A stretch of DNA of 64,000 bases from an uncultured Lachnospiraceae bacterium (GCA_910577785.1 CAJTNT010000005.1:61263-125262); one strand, 5' to 3'. Numbered from the stretch's first letter, positions 16,161-24,713 are shown. The notes: a model not told the origin generated them from the letters alone. Translations and numbers: made by a program.

Positions 16161-16240
16161 CGCAAAAATCGCCCCTCACTCCTGAATCATGTTCTAACGG
16201 AACGCGCAGTTTGGCGCGTTCCTGAGCCTTGAATAGTAAC
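16161..16240. repeat. Dispersed structured repeat, partial copy (copy B)
   Basis: Contains CGCAAAAATCGCCCCTCACT, then the hairpin GGAACGCGC(AGTTTG)GCGCGTTCC at 16199-16222, and ends GAATAGTAAC. It is the right half of the element at 24714-24858. The hairpin differs from that copy by a compensated base pair (T-A there, C-G here). It lies between the thiC promoter and the 3' end of the S41 peptidase gene. Confidence 0.65.
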
Positions 16241-16272
16241 TTAACATACATCTCATGCAGGCATGGAGCGGA

Positions 16273-17595
16273 CTACTTCTGCCCTTGCAGGACCTCCAGC
16301 GCCTTCTGCACCTGATTGTCATGCATCGGGTCGTAAGTCTCGTCCTCTACTCCCAGGTACTTATACTCCAGCTCAATATCCGGCTCAATCCCTACCCCAT
16401 GGATATAATTCCCCTTGGGCGTAAAATATTTTGCCATCGTCACCTTCACCGCGCTCCCGTCACTCAGCGGGATAATCGTCTGCACAATCCCTTTGCCAAA
16501 CGTTTTCGTCCCAATCAGCGTCCCATACTTATAATCTTTGACTGCCCCGGCAAAAATCTCCGATGCGCTCGCGCTGTTGCCATTAATAAGCACCGCCATC
16601 GGAATGTCCATACAGGCCTCATCCGATTCATAATTAGAACGGCTGCCATACTTATCCTCCGTATAGACGATCAGTCCTTTGGGCAGCAGCTTATCCAGCA
16701 TTTCACAGACCGTCTGCAGTACGCCGCCAGGGTTATCACGCAAATCCACAATCATAGATTTCATCCCCTCGCCCTGCAGGCTCGCGAGGGCTTCCTCAAA
16801 TTGCTCCATCGTAGACTCGGAGAACTCCGTGATCTGGATAAAGCCCACATCCCCTTCCAGCATCTGGTACTGCACGGTAGGCACTGCAATCTGCCGCCGC
16901 TCCACATCAGTCTCCACATAGTCCTTCTCGCCTTCACGCGCCAAGCGCAGATGTACCTTGGTGCCTTCCTCCCCTTTAATCATCGTCACCAGCTCTGTCA
17001 GCTCCTGCCCGTTCACTTCCGTATCGTCAATCTTGACAATCATGTCCCCGTCCTTCACCCCTGCTTCCTCCGCAGGCGTCCCCGGATACACATGCAGCGC
17101 CGTCACAGCCTTTGTCTCCGCGTTCTGCTGCAGCACCACGCCAATCCCATAATAAATTCCTGTGGTACTCTCGTTAAAGGACGAATATTCCTCTGCCGTA
17201 AAATAATTAGAATATGGATCGCCCAACCCGCTGAGCATCCCCATATAGATCCCTTCCGCCACCGCATCCGTGTCCACCCCTTCATAATAATACTGGTCAA
17301 TCAAATCTGCCAGCTCCCCCATTTTCTTCTTGACACTGTCCTTGGCGAGCGCCTCCTTGGTGGTTCCTCCCGTTTTCTCTTCCGCCATACCCGAAGCGCC
17401 CTCCCGCCTGACAGGCAGGAACAGCCCGCGGGCAGCCAAAGACACTACCAGCGCCACTACCAAAGTGCCGGCAATCCCCGCCGCCAGCCCCTTGCCAAAT
17501 CCCCCGCGCCTCCCGCCTGACGGCAGGTTCTCCTCCTCTATTTCCTCGTCCAACAATTCCAGTTCATCCTCTTCTTGAAATTCTTCTCTATCCAT
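16273..17595 (-). CDS. S41 family C-terminal processing peptidase (CtpA-like)
   Basis: Membrane-anchored serine protease with extracytoplasmic domains. An acidic cytoplasmic N terminus is followed by one membrane segment (about residues 35-58, GLAAGIAGTLVVALVV). A PDZ domain (about 135-215, PGTPAEEAGVKDGDMIVKID) precedes the S41 domain, with the nucleophile Ser in INGNSASASEIFAG near 343 and the base Lys in GTKTFGKGIVQT near 368. AGGCAGGATATCAG precedes the ATG. It follows ftsX, the common clostridial ftsE-ftsX-ctp order. This suggests a function in envelope protein turnover tied to FtsEX-driven cell-wall remodelling, though the target is unknown. Confidence 0.95.
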   Translation of the reverse strand: MDREEFQEEDELELLDEEIEEENLPSGGRRGGFGKGLAAGIAGTLVVALVVSLAARGLFLPVRREGASGMAEEKTGGTTKEALAKDSVKKKMGELADLIDQYYYEGVDTDAVAEGIYMGMLSGLGDPYSNYFTAEEYSSFNESTTGIYYGIGVVLQQNAETKAVTALHVYPGTPAEEAGVKDGDMIVKIDDTEVNGQELTELVTMIKGEEGTKVHLRLAREGEKDYVETDVERRQIAVPTVQYQMLEGDVGFIQITEFSESTMEQFEEALASLQGEGMKSMIVDLRDNPGGVLQTVCEMLDKLLPKGLIVYTEDKYGSRSNYESDEACMDIPMAVLINGNSASASEIFAGAVKDYKYGTLIGTKTFGKGIVQTIIPLSDGSAVKVTMAKYFTPKGNYIHGVGIEPDIELEYKYLGVEDETYDPMHDNQVQKALEVLQGQK

Positions 17596-17710
17596 CTGAT
17601 ATCCTGCCTCTTTCCTATTTTATAATGTAAGCTTCTTCGTCACCAACGCCAGCTGGTATGTAGAGCCATCCCCTAAGCAGACAATTCAGAGGCCAGTGTC
17701 CGTTAAGGCC

Positions 17711-18619
17711 TTACACCCTCAAATGTTTGCGTATCGTCAAAAAGCTCCCCAAAAAACCAATCCCTACCCCCAGTACCAGCGCTACCGGTACCAGTGTAGA
17801 AAATACCGCCTCCACCGGCAGGAAATCCAGTATCCCATTGAGCCAGCGGAACCGCTCCCCCACATACGTAATAATCCTGCGGTACATCACAAACAGCACG
17901 GAAAGCGGGATGATAGCCCCCAGCAGGCCAATCAGGATCCCTTCTACAATAAAGGGCGCCCGTACAAAAAAATCAGTCGCGCCAATCAGTTTCATAATCC
18001 CAATTTCCTCCCGCCGCACTGCAATGCCAATCGTCACTGTATTGCTAATCAGGAATACCGCCACGCACAGCAGGATTAAAATAATCCCTGCCGAGACATA
18101 TCCCAGCAAGCTGTTGAAGTCTGTCAGGGTATTGGCTGCCACATCCGAGCTTTTCACCTCCGCCACCCCGTTCAGGGACTGGATAAACGTAACCAGCGGC
18201 TGCTGCATGGAAATATCATTCATGTACACTTCATAATGGGCGGAGTTGGCCAAAGGGTTATCCTCTGCAAAATCCTTGGCCATATCTTCTTCTCCTTCAA
18301 AATAAACCTTCTGGAACTCCTCCCATGTCTCGTCCGCAGAGACAAATTTCTTCCGCGACACCTCCGCCCGCTTGCCAATCTGCTCCCCAATAGCCTCCAT
18401 CTGCGCCTGGGAAAGTCCGTCCTCAAAGAACACGGTAATGGCAACCCCAGATTCTACCTCGCGCACGACGCTCTGGAAATTCACCACTATAGAATAGAAT
18501 ATGCCAAACAGGAAAATACATGCAGACATTGTGGCAATGGAAGCCAGGGAGAACATTTTATTCTTCCAGATATTGCGGATGCCCTGCCACAAGGTATATA
18601 AAAATGTGCTAATCCTCAT
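17711..18619 (-). CDS. ftsX: Cell-division ABC transporter permease FtsX
   Basis: Integral membrane partner of FtsE, controlling cell-wall hydrolases at division or elongation sites. The 302-residue reading starts at MRISTFLYTLWQGIRNIWKN (ATG 18619) with GGGAGGG upstream and overlaps ftsE by 11 bp; the longer frame to 18655 is rejected. It has an N-terminal membrane helix, an extracellular domain (about 50-160), then three helices with the conserved SNTVTIGIAVRREEIGIMKLIG cytoplasmic loop motif. A 115-bp gap separates it from the S41 peptidase. Confidence 0.96.
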   Translation of the reverse strand: MRISTFLYTLWQGIRNIWKNKMFSLASIATMSACIFLFGIFYSIVVNFQSVVREVESGVAITVFFEDGLSQAQMEAIGEQIGKRAEVSRKKFVSADETWEEFQKVYFEGEEDMAKDFAEDNPLANSAHYEVYMNDISMQQPLVTFIQSLNGVAEVKSSDVAANTLTDFNSLLGYVSAGIILILLCVAVFLISNTVTIGIAVRREEIGIMKLIGATDFFVRAPFIVEGILIGLLGAIIPLSVLFVMYRRIITYVGERFRWLNGILDFLPVEAVFSTLVPVALVLGVGIGFLGSFLTIRKHLRV

Positions 18620-19307
18620 CGTAGCCCTCCCTATCGTAGCCCCCCATCTGCTCATCGCTGATTACCACGCCTTGCTCCATGGTAATCACGCGCTTTTTCA
18701 TTGCCCGCACGATTTCCTGGTTGTGGGTCACCACCAGGACAGTCGTCCCCCGCTGGTTGATCTCATCCAGCAGCTTCATAATCTCCCAGGCATTGTGGGC
18801 GTCCAGATTCCCCGTGGGCTCATCTGCCAGCAGAATCTTCGGCTCATTGACCAAAGCCCGCGCAATGGCCACCCGCTGCTGCTCCCCGCCGGAGATTTCC
18901 CTAGGGTAAGACTTGTACTTGGCCGCCAGCCCCACCACGGACAGCACGGCCGGCACCTTCCTGCGCATAGATTTTACAGGCATCCCTATCACGCGCTGGG
19001 CAAAAGCCACATTTTCATAGACATTGCGATCCTTCAGCAGGCGGAAATCCTGGAACACAACGCCAATGTTCCGGCGGAAGCGGGGGATATTTTTATGGCG
19101 GATTTTCCCCAGGCGCTGCCCATTGATGACAATCGTGCCCCCCGTCGGCTCCAGCTCCTTCAGCAGCAGCTTAATCAGGGTGGATTTCCCAGATCCGCTG
19201 TCCCCCATCACAAAGACAAACTCTCCTTCCTCTATCTCCAAACTCACATCGTTTAGGGCAGGGATTCCCGCCGAATACGACTTGCTCACATGCTCAAGCT
19301 TAATCAT
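18609..19307 (-). CDS. ftsE: Cell-division ABC transporter ATPase FtsE
   Basis: Cytoplasmic ATPase of FtsEX. The 232 residues hold Walker A GDSGSGKST near 36-44, signature SGGEQQRVAIARAL near 140, Walker B ILLADEPTGNLD near 160 and switch VVTHNQEIV near 195. VFQDFRLLKDRNVYENV is typical of FtsE. AGGAGG is present upstream. It begins 10 bp after the PucR/CdaR-like gene and overlaps ftsX, so regulator-ftsE-ftsX-S41 peptidase are probably co-transcribed. Confidence 0.97.
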   Translation of the reverse strand: MIKLEHVSKSYSAGIPALNDVSLEIEEGEFVFVMGDSGSGKSTLIKLLLKELEPTGGTIVINGQRLGKIRHKNIPRFRRNIGVVFQDFRLLKDRNVYENVAFAQRVIGMPVKSMRRKVPAVLSVVGLAAKYKSYPREISGGEQQRVAIARALVNEPKILLADEPTGNLDAHNAWEIMKLLDEINQRGTTVLVVTHNQEIVRAMKKRVITMEQGVVISDEQMGGYDREGYDED

Positions 19308-19317
19308 GTATCCTCCT

Positions 19318-20406
19318 TTAATAATCCAAAGTTTCCATGTACTTCATATATTTTACTACCATCAGCGCAATCTTAAAGGTAATGGCGTCCTCAAAGACCC
19401 GCAGGTCAAGCCCTGTACTCTTCTGCAGCTTATCTAAGCGGTACACCAGCGTGTTCCTGTGGATATACAGCTGCCTGGATGTTTCCGAGACATTGAGGCT
19501 GTTCTCAAAAAACTTATTAATCGTCACCAGCGTCTCCTCGTCAAACTCATCCGGGGACTTGCCGTCAAAAATCTCCTTAATGAACATTTTGCACAGCGGA
19601 ATCGGAAGCTGGTAAATCAGGCGGCCAATCCCCAGCGTGGCATAAGCGACTACGTGGCGGTCCTCAAAGAAAATCTTCCCCACGTCCAGCGCCATCCTCG
19701 CCTCCTTATAGGAACGGGAAACCTCCTTGATCTCATTTACAATCGTGCCATAGGCAATGTGGATTTCAGGCTCATCCCCATTCTGGAACATGTCAAGGAT
19801 AATCTCCGCCACCTTATTGAGTTCCTCATAACCTTCATTTTCCATGACTTCCTTGACCACGATAATGTTCTTCTCATCCACAGCCGTAATAAAATCCTTG
19901 GACTTGCCTGCCAAAAGCCCCCGCACCTTCTCCAGCTCATTGCCATCCTTTTCCCGGTTCGTCTCCACGATGAACACGACCCGCCGGGCTTCCGTATCAA
20001 TGTGGAGCTTCTTGGCGCGGTTGTAAATATCCACTAGCAGCAGGTTATCCAGCAGCAGGTTCTTCACAAAATTGTCTTTGTCAAAACGCTCCTTGTATGC
20101 CACCAGGAGGTTCTGTATCTGAAAGCTGGCGATTTTCCCTACCATATATACATCATCGCTGTCGCCATTGGCCAGCAGGACATATTCTAACTGATGCTCG
20201 TCAAAGACCTTAAAAAACTGGCACCCCAAAAATACTTGGCTGTCTGCAGGAGATTCCACAAACGCCAGCGCGGCCGTCACATAGTTGTCCGTATCCTGAA
20301 AAGTGGATGCCAGCACTTTTCCTTCTGTATCAATAATGCATAAATCAATCCTCGTAATTCCTTTTAATCCATCAATGGTACTCTGAAGTATCTGATTCGA
20401 AATCAT
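19318..20406 (-). CDS. PucR/CdaR-type transcriptional regulator
   Basis: A 362-residue regulator with three parts. The N-terminal region (ISNQILQSTIDGLKGI, then CIIDTEGKVLAST) resembles the diacid-recognition domain of CdaR. The middle (about 140-280) is a GGDEF-like CdaR domain (IAYGTIVNEIKEVSRSYKEA). The C-terminal PucR helix-turn-helix (about 310-355) includes NVSETSRQLYIHRNTLVYRLDK. The ATG at 20406 is chosen over GTG 20415 because GGAGTGG lies six bases before it. Its ligand is unknown. Three TGCA(A/T)AACGGC copies upstream may be its operators. Its place directly before ftsEX hints at growth- or nutrient-linked control of cell-wall remodelling, which is inference. Confidence 0.85.
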   Translation of the reverse strand: MISNQILQSTIDGLKGITRIDLCIIDTEGKVLASTFQDTDNYVTAALAFVESPADSQVFLGCQFFKVFDEHQLEYVLLANGDSDDVYMVGKIASFQIQNLLVAYKERFDKDNFVKNLLLDNLLLVDIYNRAKKLHIDTEARRVVFIVETNREKDGNELEKVRGLLAGKSKDFITAVDEKNIIVVKEVMENEGYEELNKVAEIILDMFQNGDEPEIHIAYGTIVNEIKEVSRSYKEARMALDVGKIFFEDRHVVAYATLGIGRLIYQLPIPLCKMFIKEIFDGKSPDEFDEETLVTINKFFENSLNVSETSRQLYIHRNTLVYRLDKLQKSTGLDLRVFEDAITFKIALMVVKYMKYMETLDY

Positions 20407-20474
20407 TCGCCCCACTCCTTTTCTCTGTCCTCGGTCCTAGGTTCCCATAACGCCAGCTGCATCTTCCTTTCGGC

Positions 20475-20561
20475 GCCGTTTTGCATGCCCCAATCTTCAC
20501 ATGCGCTGCACTCTCTCCTCTTCGCGCCGTTTTGCATGACCCCCCTCTGAGCCGTTATGCA
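20475..20561 (-). other. Three direct TGCA(A/T)AACGGC repeats upstream of the PucR-like gene
   Basis: In the 353-bp spacer 20407-20759, TGCAAAACGGC occurs at 20475-20485 and 20526-20536, and TGCATAACGGC at 20551-20561, all in the same orientation on the minus strand. The first two are embedded in a longer identical 15-mer. They lie 70 to 155 bp before the PucR-like start, a plausible operator array. The rest of the spacer is A+T-rich. Confidence 0.45.
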
Positions 20562-20633
20562 ACTTTCACAAAATATATTGCCTAATTTTTTAGAAATTAG
20601 AACAACTTAATTTGTATTTTAATGCAAAAGCAC

Positions 20634-20676
20634 AAAAAAAGAAAGAGGAAATCCACATTTTTTTATGCATTTCCTC
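20634..20676 (-). terminator. Terminator after the yitT-like gene
   Basis: GAGGAAAT at 20645-20652 pairs with ATTTCCTC at 20669-20676, with a U-rich run on the minus strand below 20645 (complement of the A-rich stretch around 20634-20644). T runs on the other side make it potentially bidirectional. Confidence 0.65.
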
Positions 20677-20759
20677 AATTTTTTTTCGAATTACCCTATT
20701 TTTTTCCCTAGGCATAGTATACAAAGGCGAGATTTTCCATTTATGGATGATCCAACGGC

Positions 20760-21638
20760 CTACTCCCGATATTCAATAAATCCCTCGCCCAGCACCTCCC
20801 GGACGTCGCCCACAATCACAAAAGCATTTCGGTCAATCTGGTGGATAATGTCCTTGAGCAGGACAATCTGTTTCTTGGACACTACGCAGTAAAGCATGCA
20901 CTTCTCTTCCCCAGAATACATCCCCTTGGCGTTCAGCCCGGTCACCCCGCGGTCCAGGCGCTCCATAATCGTCCGCGACACCGCCTCGTAACGTTCTGTT
21001 ATAATATAGGCCGCCTTGGAGAACTTCATCCCTTCCAAAATCGTATCCATCACCTTAGAGGCAATGAACACGGACACAATGGCATACATAGAGGGGCGGA
21101 GGCCAAAGATATACATTCCTGCCACCACGACTGCCCCGTCCAGCACCTGCATAATCTGTGCAACCGAATAATGCTTCATCTTGCACTGCACAAGGATAGC
21201 CACCATCTCCGTTCCCCCAGTGGTGGCATTGGCCCAGAGGATCATGCCCATAGACACACCGGTAAGCGCGCCGCCAAACACTGACGCCAGGATATAGTCC
21301 CCGCTTACGAAATCGATCTCTGGGATTACATAGAGCCACAGGGACAGGAGGCCTGTGGCAAACGCCGTCCTGGCGATAAAACGCTTCCCCTTGACCCGCA
21401 GGGCAATCAGGAATACCGGGACATTCAATGCCAGATTGGCGAACCACAGGGGAATCCCCCCTTCGTATACCATACTGGTCATATTCTTCAGCAGGATTGC
21501 CACGCCCGTAAAGCCGCCCGTTACAAGGCCAATCGGATCAAACATGCATTTAATCGTAAAAGCCAGAATCCCCGTCCCCCCAAAAATCATCAAATACACA
21601 AACCATGTATTATTCCTGTCGATGAACAACTTCGCCAT
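20760..21638 (-). CDS. YitT family membrane protein (DUF161 + DUF2179)
   Basis: A 292-residue membrane protein with five to six hydrophobic segments in residues 12-185 (e.g. LMIFGGTGILAFTIKCMF and LVTGGFTGVAILL) and a soluble DUF2179 domain (about 200-292; AYIITERYEAVSRTIMERL, then GVTGLNAKGMYSGEEKCMLYC). This is the YitT/YebE pattern of Firmicutes. Transport substrate and role are not established. It follows the WecG/TagA gene by 11 bp and ends before a terminator. Confidence 0.9.
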   Translation of the reverse strand: MAKLFIDRNNTWFVYLMIFGGTGILAFTIKCMFDPIGLVTGGFTGVAILLKNMTSMVYEGGIPLWFANLALNVPVFLIALRVKGKRFIARTAFATGLLSLWLYVIPEIDFVSGDYILASVFGGALTGVSMGMILWANATTGGTEMVAILVQCKMKHYSVAQIMQVLDGAVVVAGMYIFGLRPSMYAIVSVFIASKVMDTILEGMKFSKAAYIITERYEAVSRTIMERLDRGVTGLNAKGMYSGEEKCMLYCVVSKKQIVLLKDIIHQIDRNAFVIVGDVREVLGEGFIEYRE

Positions 21639-21649
21639 TTCCCACTACC

Positions 21650-22327
21650 TCACTCTTCGTTCTTTTTATAGCGCAGCAGCATACTGAGCATCATTCCCTT
21701 GTGGAGCATCTTCCGGGCAAACCCTGCCACCTCCGACACGCCCCTTTTGGCTGCATAGCCTGCGCCCAGGCCATACCAGATCTTTGCATTGAACTTTTCC
21801 TTATTTTCTTTCAGGAACCCTTCCTGACCCGGGGTTGCGATCACAGACAGGATGACGTCCGGCGCCGCGATATTAATCTCATTAATGACCGCGTCATAGT
21901 CGCCCATACAGTCTGCCAGCGCATAATCCCCCGCTATCTTTACCTTATTATAGTTCTCATGCAAGAACACACGCAGCTCTTCCAGCTGCTCTCTGGTATC
22001 GCCCAATAAATAAACAATCCGATGGTTCCTAGAAACCCGTCTCATAAATTCCTTCAGAAACGCATTCTCCACTGTTTCCCGCATACGCAGGGAGGAGACT
22101 TCTCCCGCCGCCTTTAAAATCTCCTTATCACTAATAATGGCCAAATCCAGGCCTTCGATACATTCCTTCAGAAAACTATCCGCCTGCGCCTTTACCAGCA
22201 TCTCCATGGAAACAGCTTCCACCGTATTCATAATGGTAGTGTTCAGGAAGCCCTCTACCTTGCCCATTGCCTCCCAAACGGTGTAATTGTCCAACTCCAT
22301 ACCCAAAATTTTCAATTTTTTCATCAT
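21650..22327 (-). CDS. WecG/TagA/CpsF-family glycosyltransferase-like protein
   Basis: A 225-residue protein of the WecG/TagA/CpsF family, whose characterised members transfer ManNAc-type sugars onto lipid-linked acceptors for teichoic acid or polysaccharide synthesis. Landmarks are ILGMELDNYTVWEA, YLLGDTREQLEE near 100, the APDVILSVIATPGQEGFL segment near 160 and WYGLGAGYAAKRG near 185. Adjacent ATGs at 22327 and 22324 follow CAGGTG; the longer frame to 22414 lacks a ribosome site. No teichoic-acid operon surrounds it. It may belong to the divergent 'GT26-like, function unknown' group common in Clostridia. Confidence 0.85.
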   Translation of the reverse strand: MMKKLKILGMELDNYTVWEAMGKVEGFLNTTIMNTVEAVSMEMLVKAQADSFLKECIEGLDLAIISDKEILKAAGEVSSLRMRETVENAFLKEFMRRVSRNHRIVYLLGDTREQLEELRVFLHENYNKVKIAGDYALADCMGDYDAVINEINIAAPDVILSVIATPGQEGFLKENKEKFNAKIWYGLGAGYAAKRGVSEVAGFARKMLHKGMMLSMLLRYKKNEE

Positions 22328-23031
22328 ATGGCACCTGATTCCAATCTTTCTCTTCAATTTTGGCATTTTTATGAAGTACCTTAGAAGTATAACAAATGGC
22401 AAAGATTTTTTCAACCTAATTAATGTTGTTAATGTGTGAATTATGTTAAAATAGTCTGAATTTTTTGTGATAAAACATTATTTTCAAGACATGGGAGTTG
22501 TCGACAACTTTTTTGTTTTTTCCCCAAAATAATCCACATTATGACAAATATACAAAACATATGTTTCTTTTTTGGGGGATGACAACAAGGAAAATGCTGG
22601 GGATTTCTGTGGATAATGTTTATAACTCTGTGTATAACTCGATATTTTAGGGTTTTTCAAGAATTGAATTGTGGATAACTTTTTGATAACTTCTGAATTA
22701 TTGGGGGCGATTTGTGCAGTTTTTTAGCGAAAAATTTCCGTGCGGCATAGAGGGGATATGGCAAGATATATTTTTCTCAAAACTATTACAATTGCATGAC
22801 AATTTAGGGGGGATATACAATCGGGCGCTGCCTGGGGCAATATACTATCGGACGCTGGCTACGAAAGTATATTTGAATGTATAGATATTTTAAATGTTTG
22901 TGTAAAGGTATCTTATTTTTTGTAGGGCAGGGGACCGTTAAGGTATAGCTATAATAGCAGTAAGATGTGTTGAACAAAGTGGAATTGCGAAGCATTTTAT
23001 CCCTCTTATGCGAGTGCGCATATTATTTTTG
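22328..23031. other. Long A+T-rich intergenic region with clustered DnaA-box-like sites
   Basis: No convincing gene occupies 22328-23201. TGTGGATAA, the reverse complement of the consensus DnaA box TTATCCACA, occurs exactly at 22608-22616 and 22670-22678. Single-mismatch versions are at 22629-22637 (TGTGTATAA) and 22530-22538 (TAATCCACA). All lie in very A+T-rich DNA. At 22813-22863 there is an imperfect direct repeat (ATATACAATCGGGCGCTG and ATATACTATCGGACGCTG). A short open frame at 22804-22995 runs through this repeat and looks spurious. Confidence 0.5.
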
Positions 23032-23121
23032 TCTTATAGGAAGACACTTTCATACTTTAGCGTGACAAGGTCTTTCCTATAAGATAAAAAAGGGATACCT
23101 ATATTCCAAGGTATCCCTTTT
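23032..23121 (-). terminator. Double hairpin after the NlpC/P60 gene
   Basis: The hairpin nearest the gene, AAAGGGATACC/GGTATCCCTTT (23087-23121), is followed by a U tract on the minus strand. A second inverted repeat, TCTTATAGGAAGAC with GTCTTTCCTATAAGA (23032-23045 and 23070-23084), lies just beyond. Confidence 0.75.
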
Positions 23122-23201
23122 GATTATCTTTTTATTCTGTTAAACTGTTATCCGTTGTTTTTCTGCTATTTGAACACATTGTTATGTGGCGGTTCTTCTA
23201 C

Positions 23202-24482
23202 TTAGAAGATTCTCCTTACGGCTACGATCTGCCTATAATTCGCCGGTGAGGTGTATTTAATGCCTGTGGCTTCTGTGCTGGCATGTACAATGGTATTGCC
23301 GCCGACATAGATTCCAACATGGCCGCTGTAGCATACGATATCGCCTGGCTGCATTGCATCGGCGCTTACGCCGTAGCCAACGCCTGCTAATGCGCTGGAG
23401 GAATGCGGGAGCCCTACACCGAAGGCTGCGTATACGCTCATTACGAAACCAGAGCAGTCAGCGCCATTGGTAAGGCTTGTGCCGCCCCATACATAAGGGT
23501 TGCCCACGAACTGGCAGGCATAATCAGCAACGGCCTGGCCACTTCCGCCGCTTGGCGGGTTATATGTCCTGCTGGGGGCTGAAGAGCCAGAAGAACCTGA
23601 AGAACCTGAAGAGCCCGAAGAGCCTGAAGAACCTGAACTCTGGCTGGCTGCTGCAGCTGCTGCCCTTGCGGCTGCTTCAGCGGCAAGGCGTTCCTCTTCT
23701 TCTTTCTTGAGGCGCGCTTCCTCTTCTTCTTTTGATTCTGCTACCTGGTAACGCATGCTGCATTCTACATAATCGCCGGATACCCAGCCATCGCCTTCTT
23801 CAATGGCTACCTTCACCCAGCCGTCATTCTCTTCGATGACACTGAGGGTTTCTCCCTCCGGAACCTGTCCCAAAAGTTCTGCCTCTGTGCTGGCGTCTGT
23901 ACGGACATTTAAGGTGTCTGTCTTAACGTCAGCCACCCTGCGGCCTACCGACTTGGCAAGGTCAGCATCTCCTACCACAAGGAGGTCAGAGCGGATGTAG
24001 CCCTCTACATTGCCGGAATGGATCTGATACCAGTCGCCGTCTGCACCAATTACTGTGCAGGCAGAATTGTTATATAATTTCCCGAGTACCTCGCCATCCT
24101 CGCTGGGAGTGGAACGGACATTTACATAATTGTCCACCTGGGCAATTGCAATGTCGTCAAACTCGGTCTTAACCGGAACTTCATTTTGGATATTATGAAT
24201 GGAAGTGTCAATCTTCGCTGAATCCTCTGCTTCTTTCTTCTCCGCTGCTTCCTGCCCTGCGTCTTCCGTAAGGGAACTTGCGATAATCTGGGAAATGCCT
24301 GCCCCTTTGTCAGCGCTGTCCGCTGCATTATCCTGTGCAGCCTCTGCTTCCTGTACGGATGCAAGCAGGCCCCCTGCCCCTGCATCTATGGGCGCTGCAT
24401 ACGTAATAAGGGAACTATTTGTTAATACAACTGCTGCAGTCAGGCAGCATGTGGTTGCTCTTCTGATTGAATTCCTATTCAT
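23202..24482 (-). CDS. Secreted SH3-domain NlpC/P60 cell-wall endopeptidase
   Basis: A 426-residue secreted hydrolase cleaving peptide stems of peptidoglycan. The signal peptide (MNRNSIRRATTCCLTAAVVL, ending near AYA) precedes two bacterial SH3 domains (about 115-170 and 185-240; VNVRSTPSEDGEVLGKLYNN and LNVRTDASTEAELLGQVPEG). A charged Glu/Ala helix and an (SGS)n linker encoded by 9-bp repeats follow. The C-terminal C40 domain (about 315-426) has Cys in GADCSGFVMS, His in GHVGIYVGG and a third polar residue near VHAS. ATG 24482 has GGAGG five bases upstream. It has its own consensus promoter with a WalR-like box and ends at a double hairpin. Likely role: cell-wall turnover during growth. Confidence 0.95.
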   Translation of the reverse strand: MNRNSIRRATTCCLTAAVVLTNSSLITYAAPIDAGAGGLLASVQEAEAAQDNAADSADKGAGISQIIASSLTEDAGQEAAEKKEAEDSAKIDTSIHNIQNEVPVKTEFDDIAIAQVDNYVNVRSTPSEDGEVLGKLYNNSACTVIGADGDWYQIHSGNVEGYIRSDLLVVGDADLAKSVGRRVADVKTDTLNVRTDASTEAELLGQVPEGETLSVIEENDGWVKVAIEEGDGWVSGDYVECSMRYQVAESKEEEEARLKKEEEERLAAEAAARAAAAAASQSSGSSGSSGSSGSSGSSGSSAPSRTYNPPSGGSGQAVADYACQFVGNPYVWGGTSLTNGADCSGFVMSVYAAFGVGLPHSSSALAGVGYGVSADAMQPGDIVCYSGHVGIYVGGNTIVHASTEATGIKYTSPANYRQIVAVRRIF

Positions 24483-24595
24483 CTTATCCTCCATTTATCT
24501 CTGTTTTTGTTTTGCCGTAACGATTCCATATTTTCTCTGTTACGTTTTATGTACTATAAATTATTACGGGTATTCTTCATAAAATTAGTGTATTT

Positions 24596-24624
24596 GTTAC
24601 AAATTTATTACAACATTTATTACA
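24596..24624 (-). promoter_or_regulatory. WalR-like box in the NlpC/P60 leader
   Basis: On the minus strand TGTAAT-N5-TGTAAC (24596-24612) fits the WalR/YycF consensus TGTWAH-N5-TGTWAH. A further TGTAAT lies six bases away at 24619-24624. It is downstream of the -10, where WalR binding usually represses. Confidence 0.5.
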
Positions 24625-24630
24625 ACACAC

Positions 24631-24659
24631 ATTATAGCAAAGAGAATGCCTTATGTCAA
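24631..24659 (-). promoter_or_regulatory. Consensus sigma-A promoter of the NlpC/P60 gene
   Basis: A perfect TTGACA (24654-24659), a 17-bp spacer and a perfect TATAAT (24631-24636) on the minus strand, giving a 5' leader of about 140 bases. Confidence 0.9.
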
Positions 24660-24713
24660 CCATAATCTTTTACAAATATACAGTATTTTTTTATATAATA
24701 CATGGTAAAATTT

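Noticed and set aside
16255..17520. A 421-codon open frame on the plus strand
   Set aside because: It is the complement of the S41 peptidase gene; its translation is His/Arg/Leu-rich with no domain and no ribosome site.
22530..22678. Chromosomal replication origin
   Set aside because: DnaA boxes are clustered, but dnaA, dnaN, rpmH, gyrB and other origin genes are absent and gene orientation does not switch here; kept only as a DnaA-box cluster.
22804..22995. A 63-codon minus-strand frame
   Set aside because: Composition is odd, it runs over an imperfect direct repeat and no ribosome site precedes it.
23590..23640. CRISPR-like short repeats
   Set aside because: These are 9-bp codon repeats encoding a Ser-Gly linker in the NlpC/P60 protein; no CRISPR array or cas gene was seen in the window.
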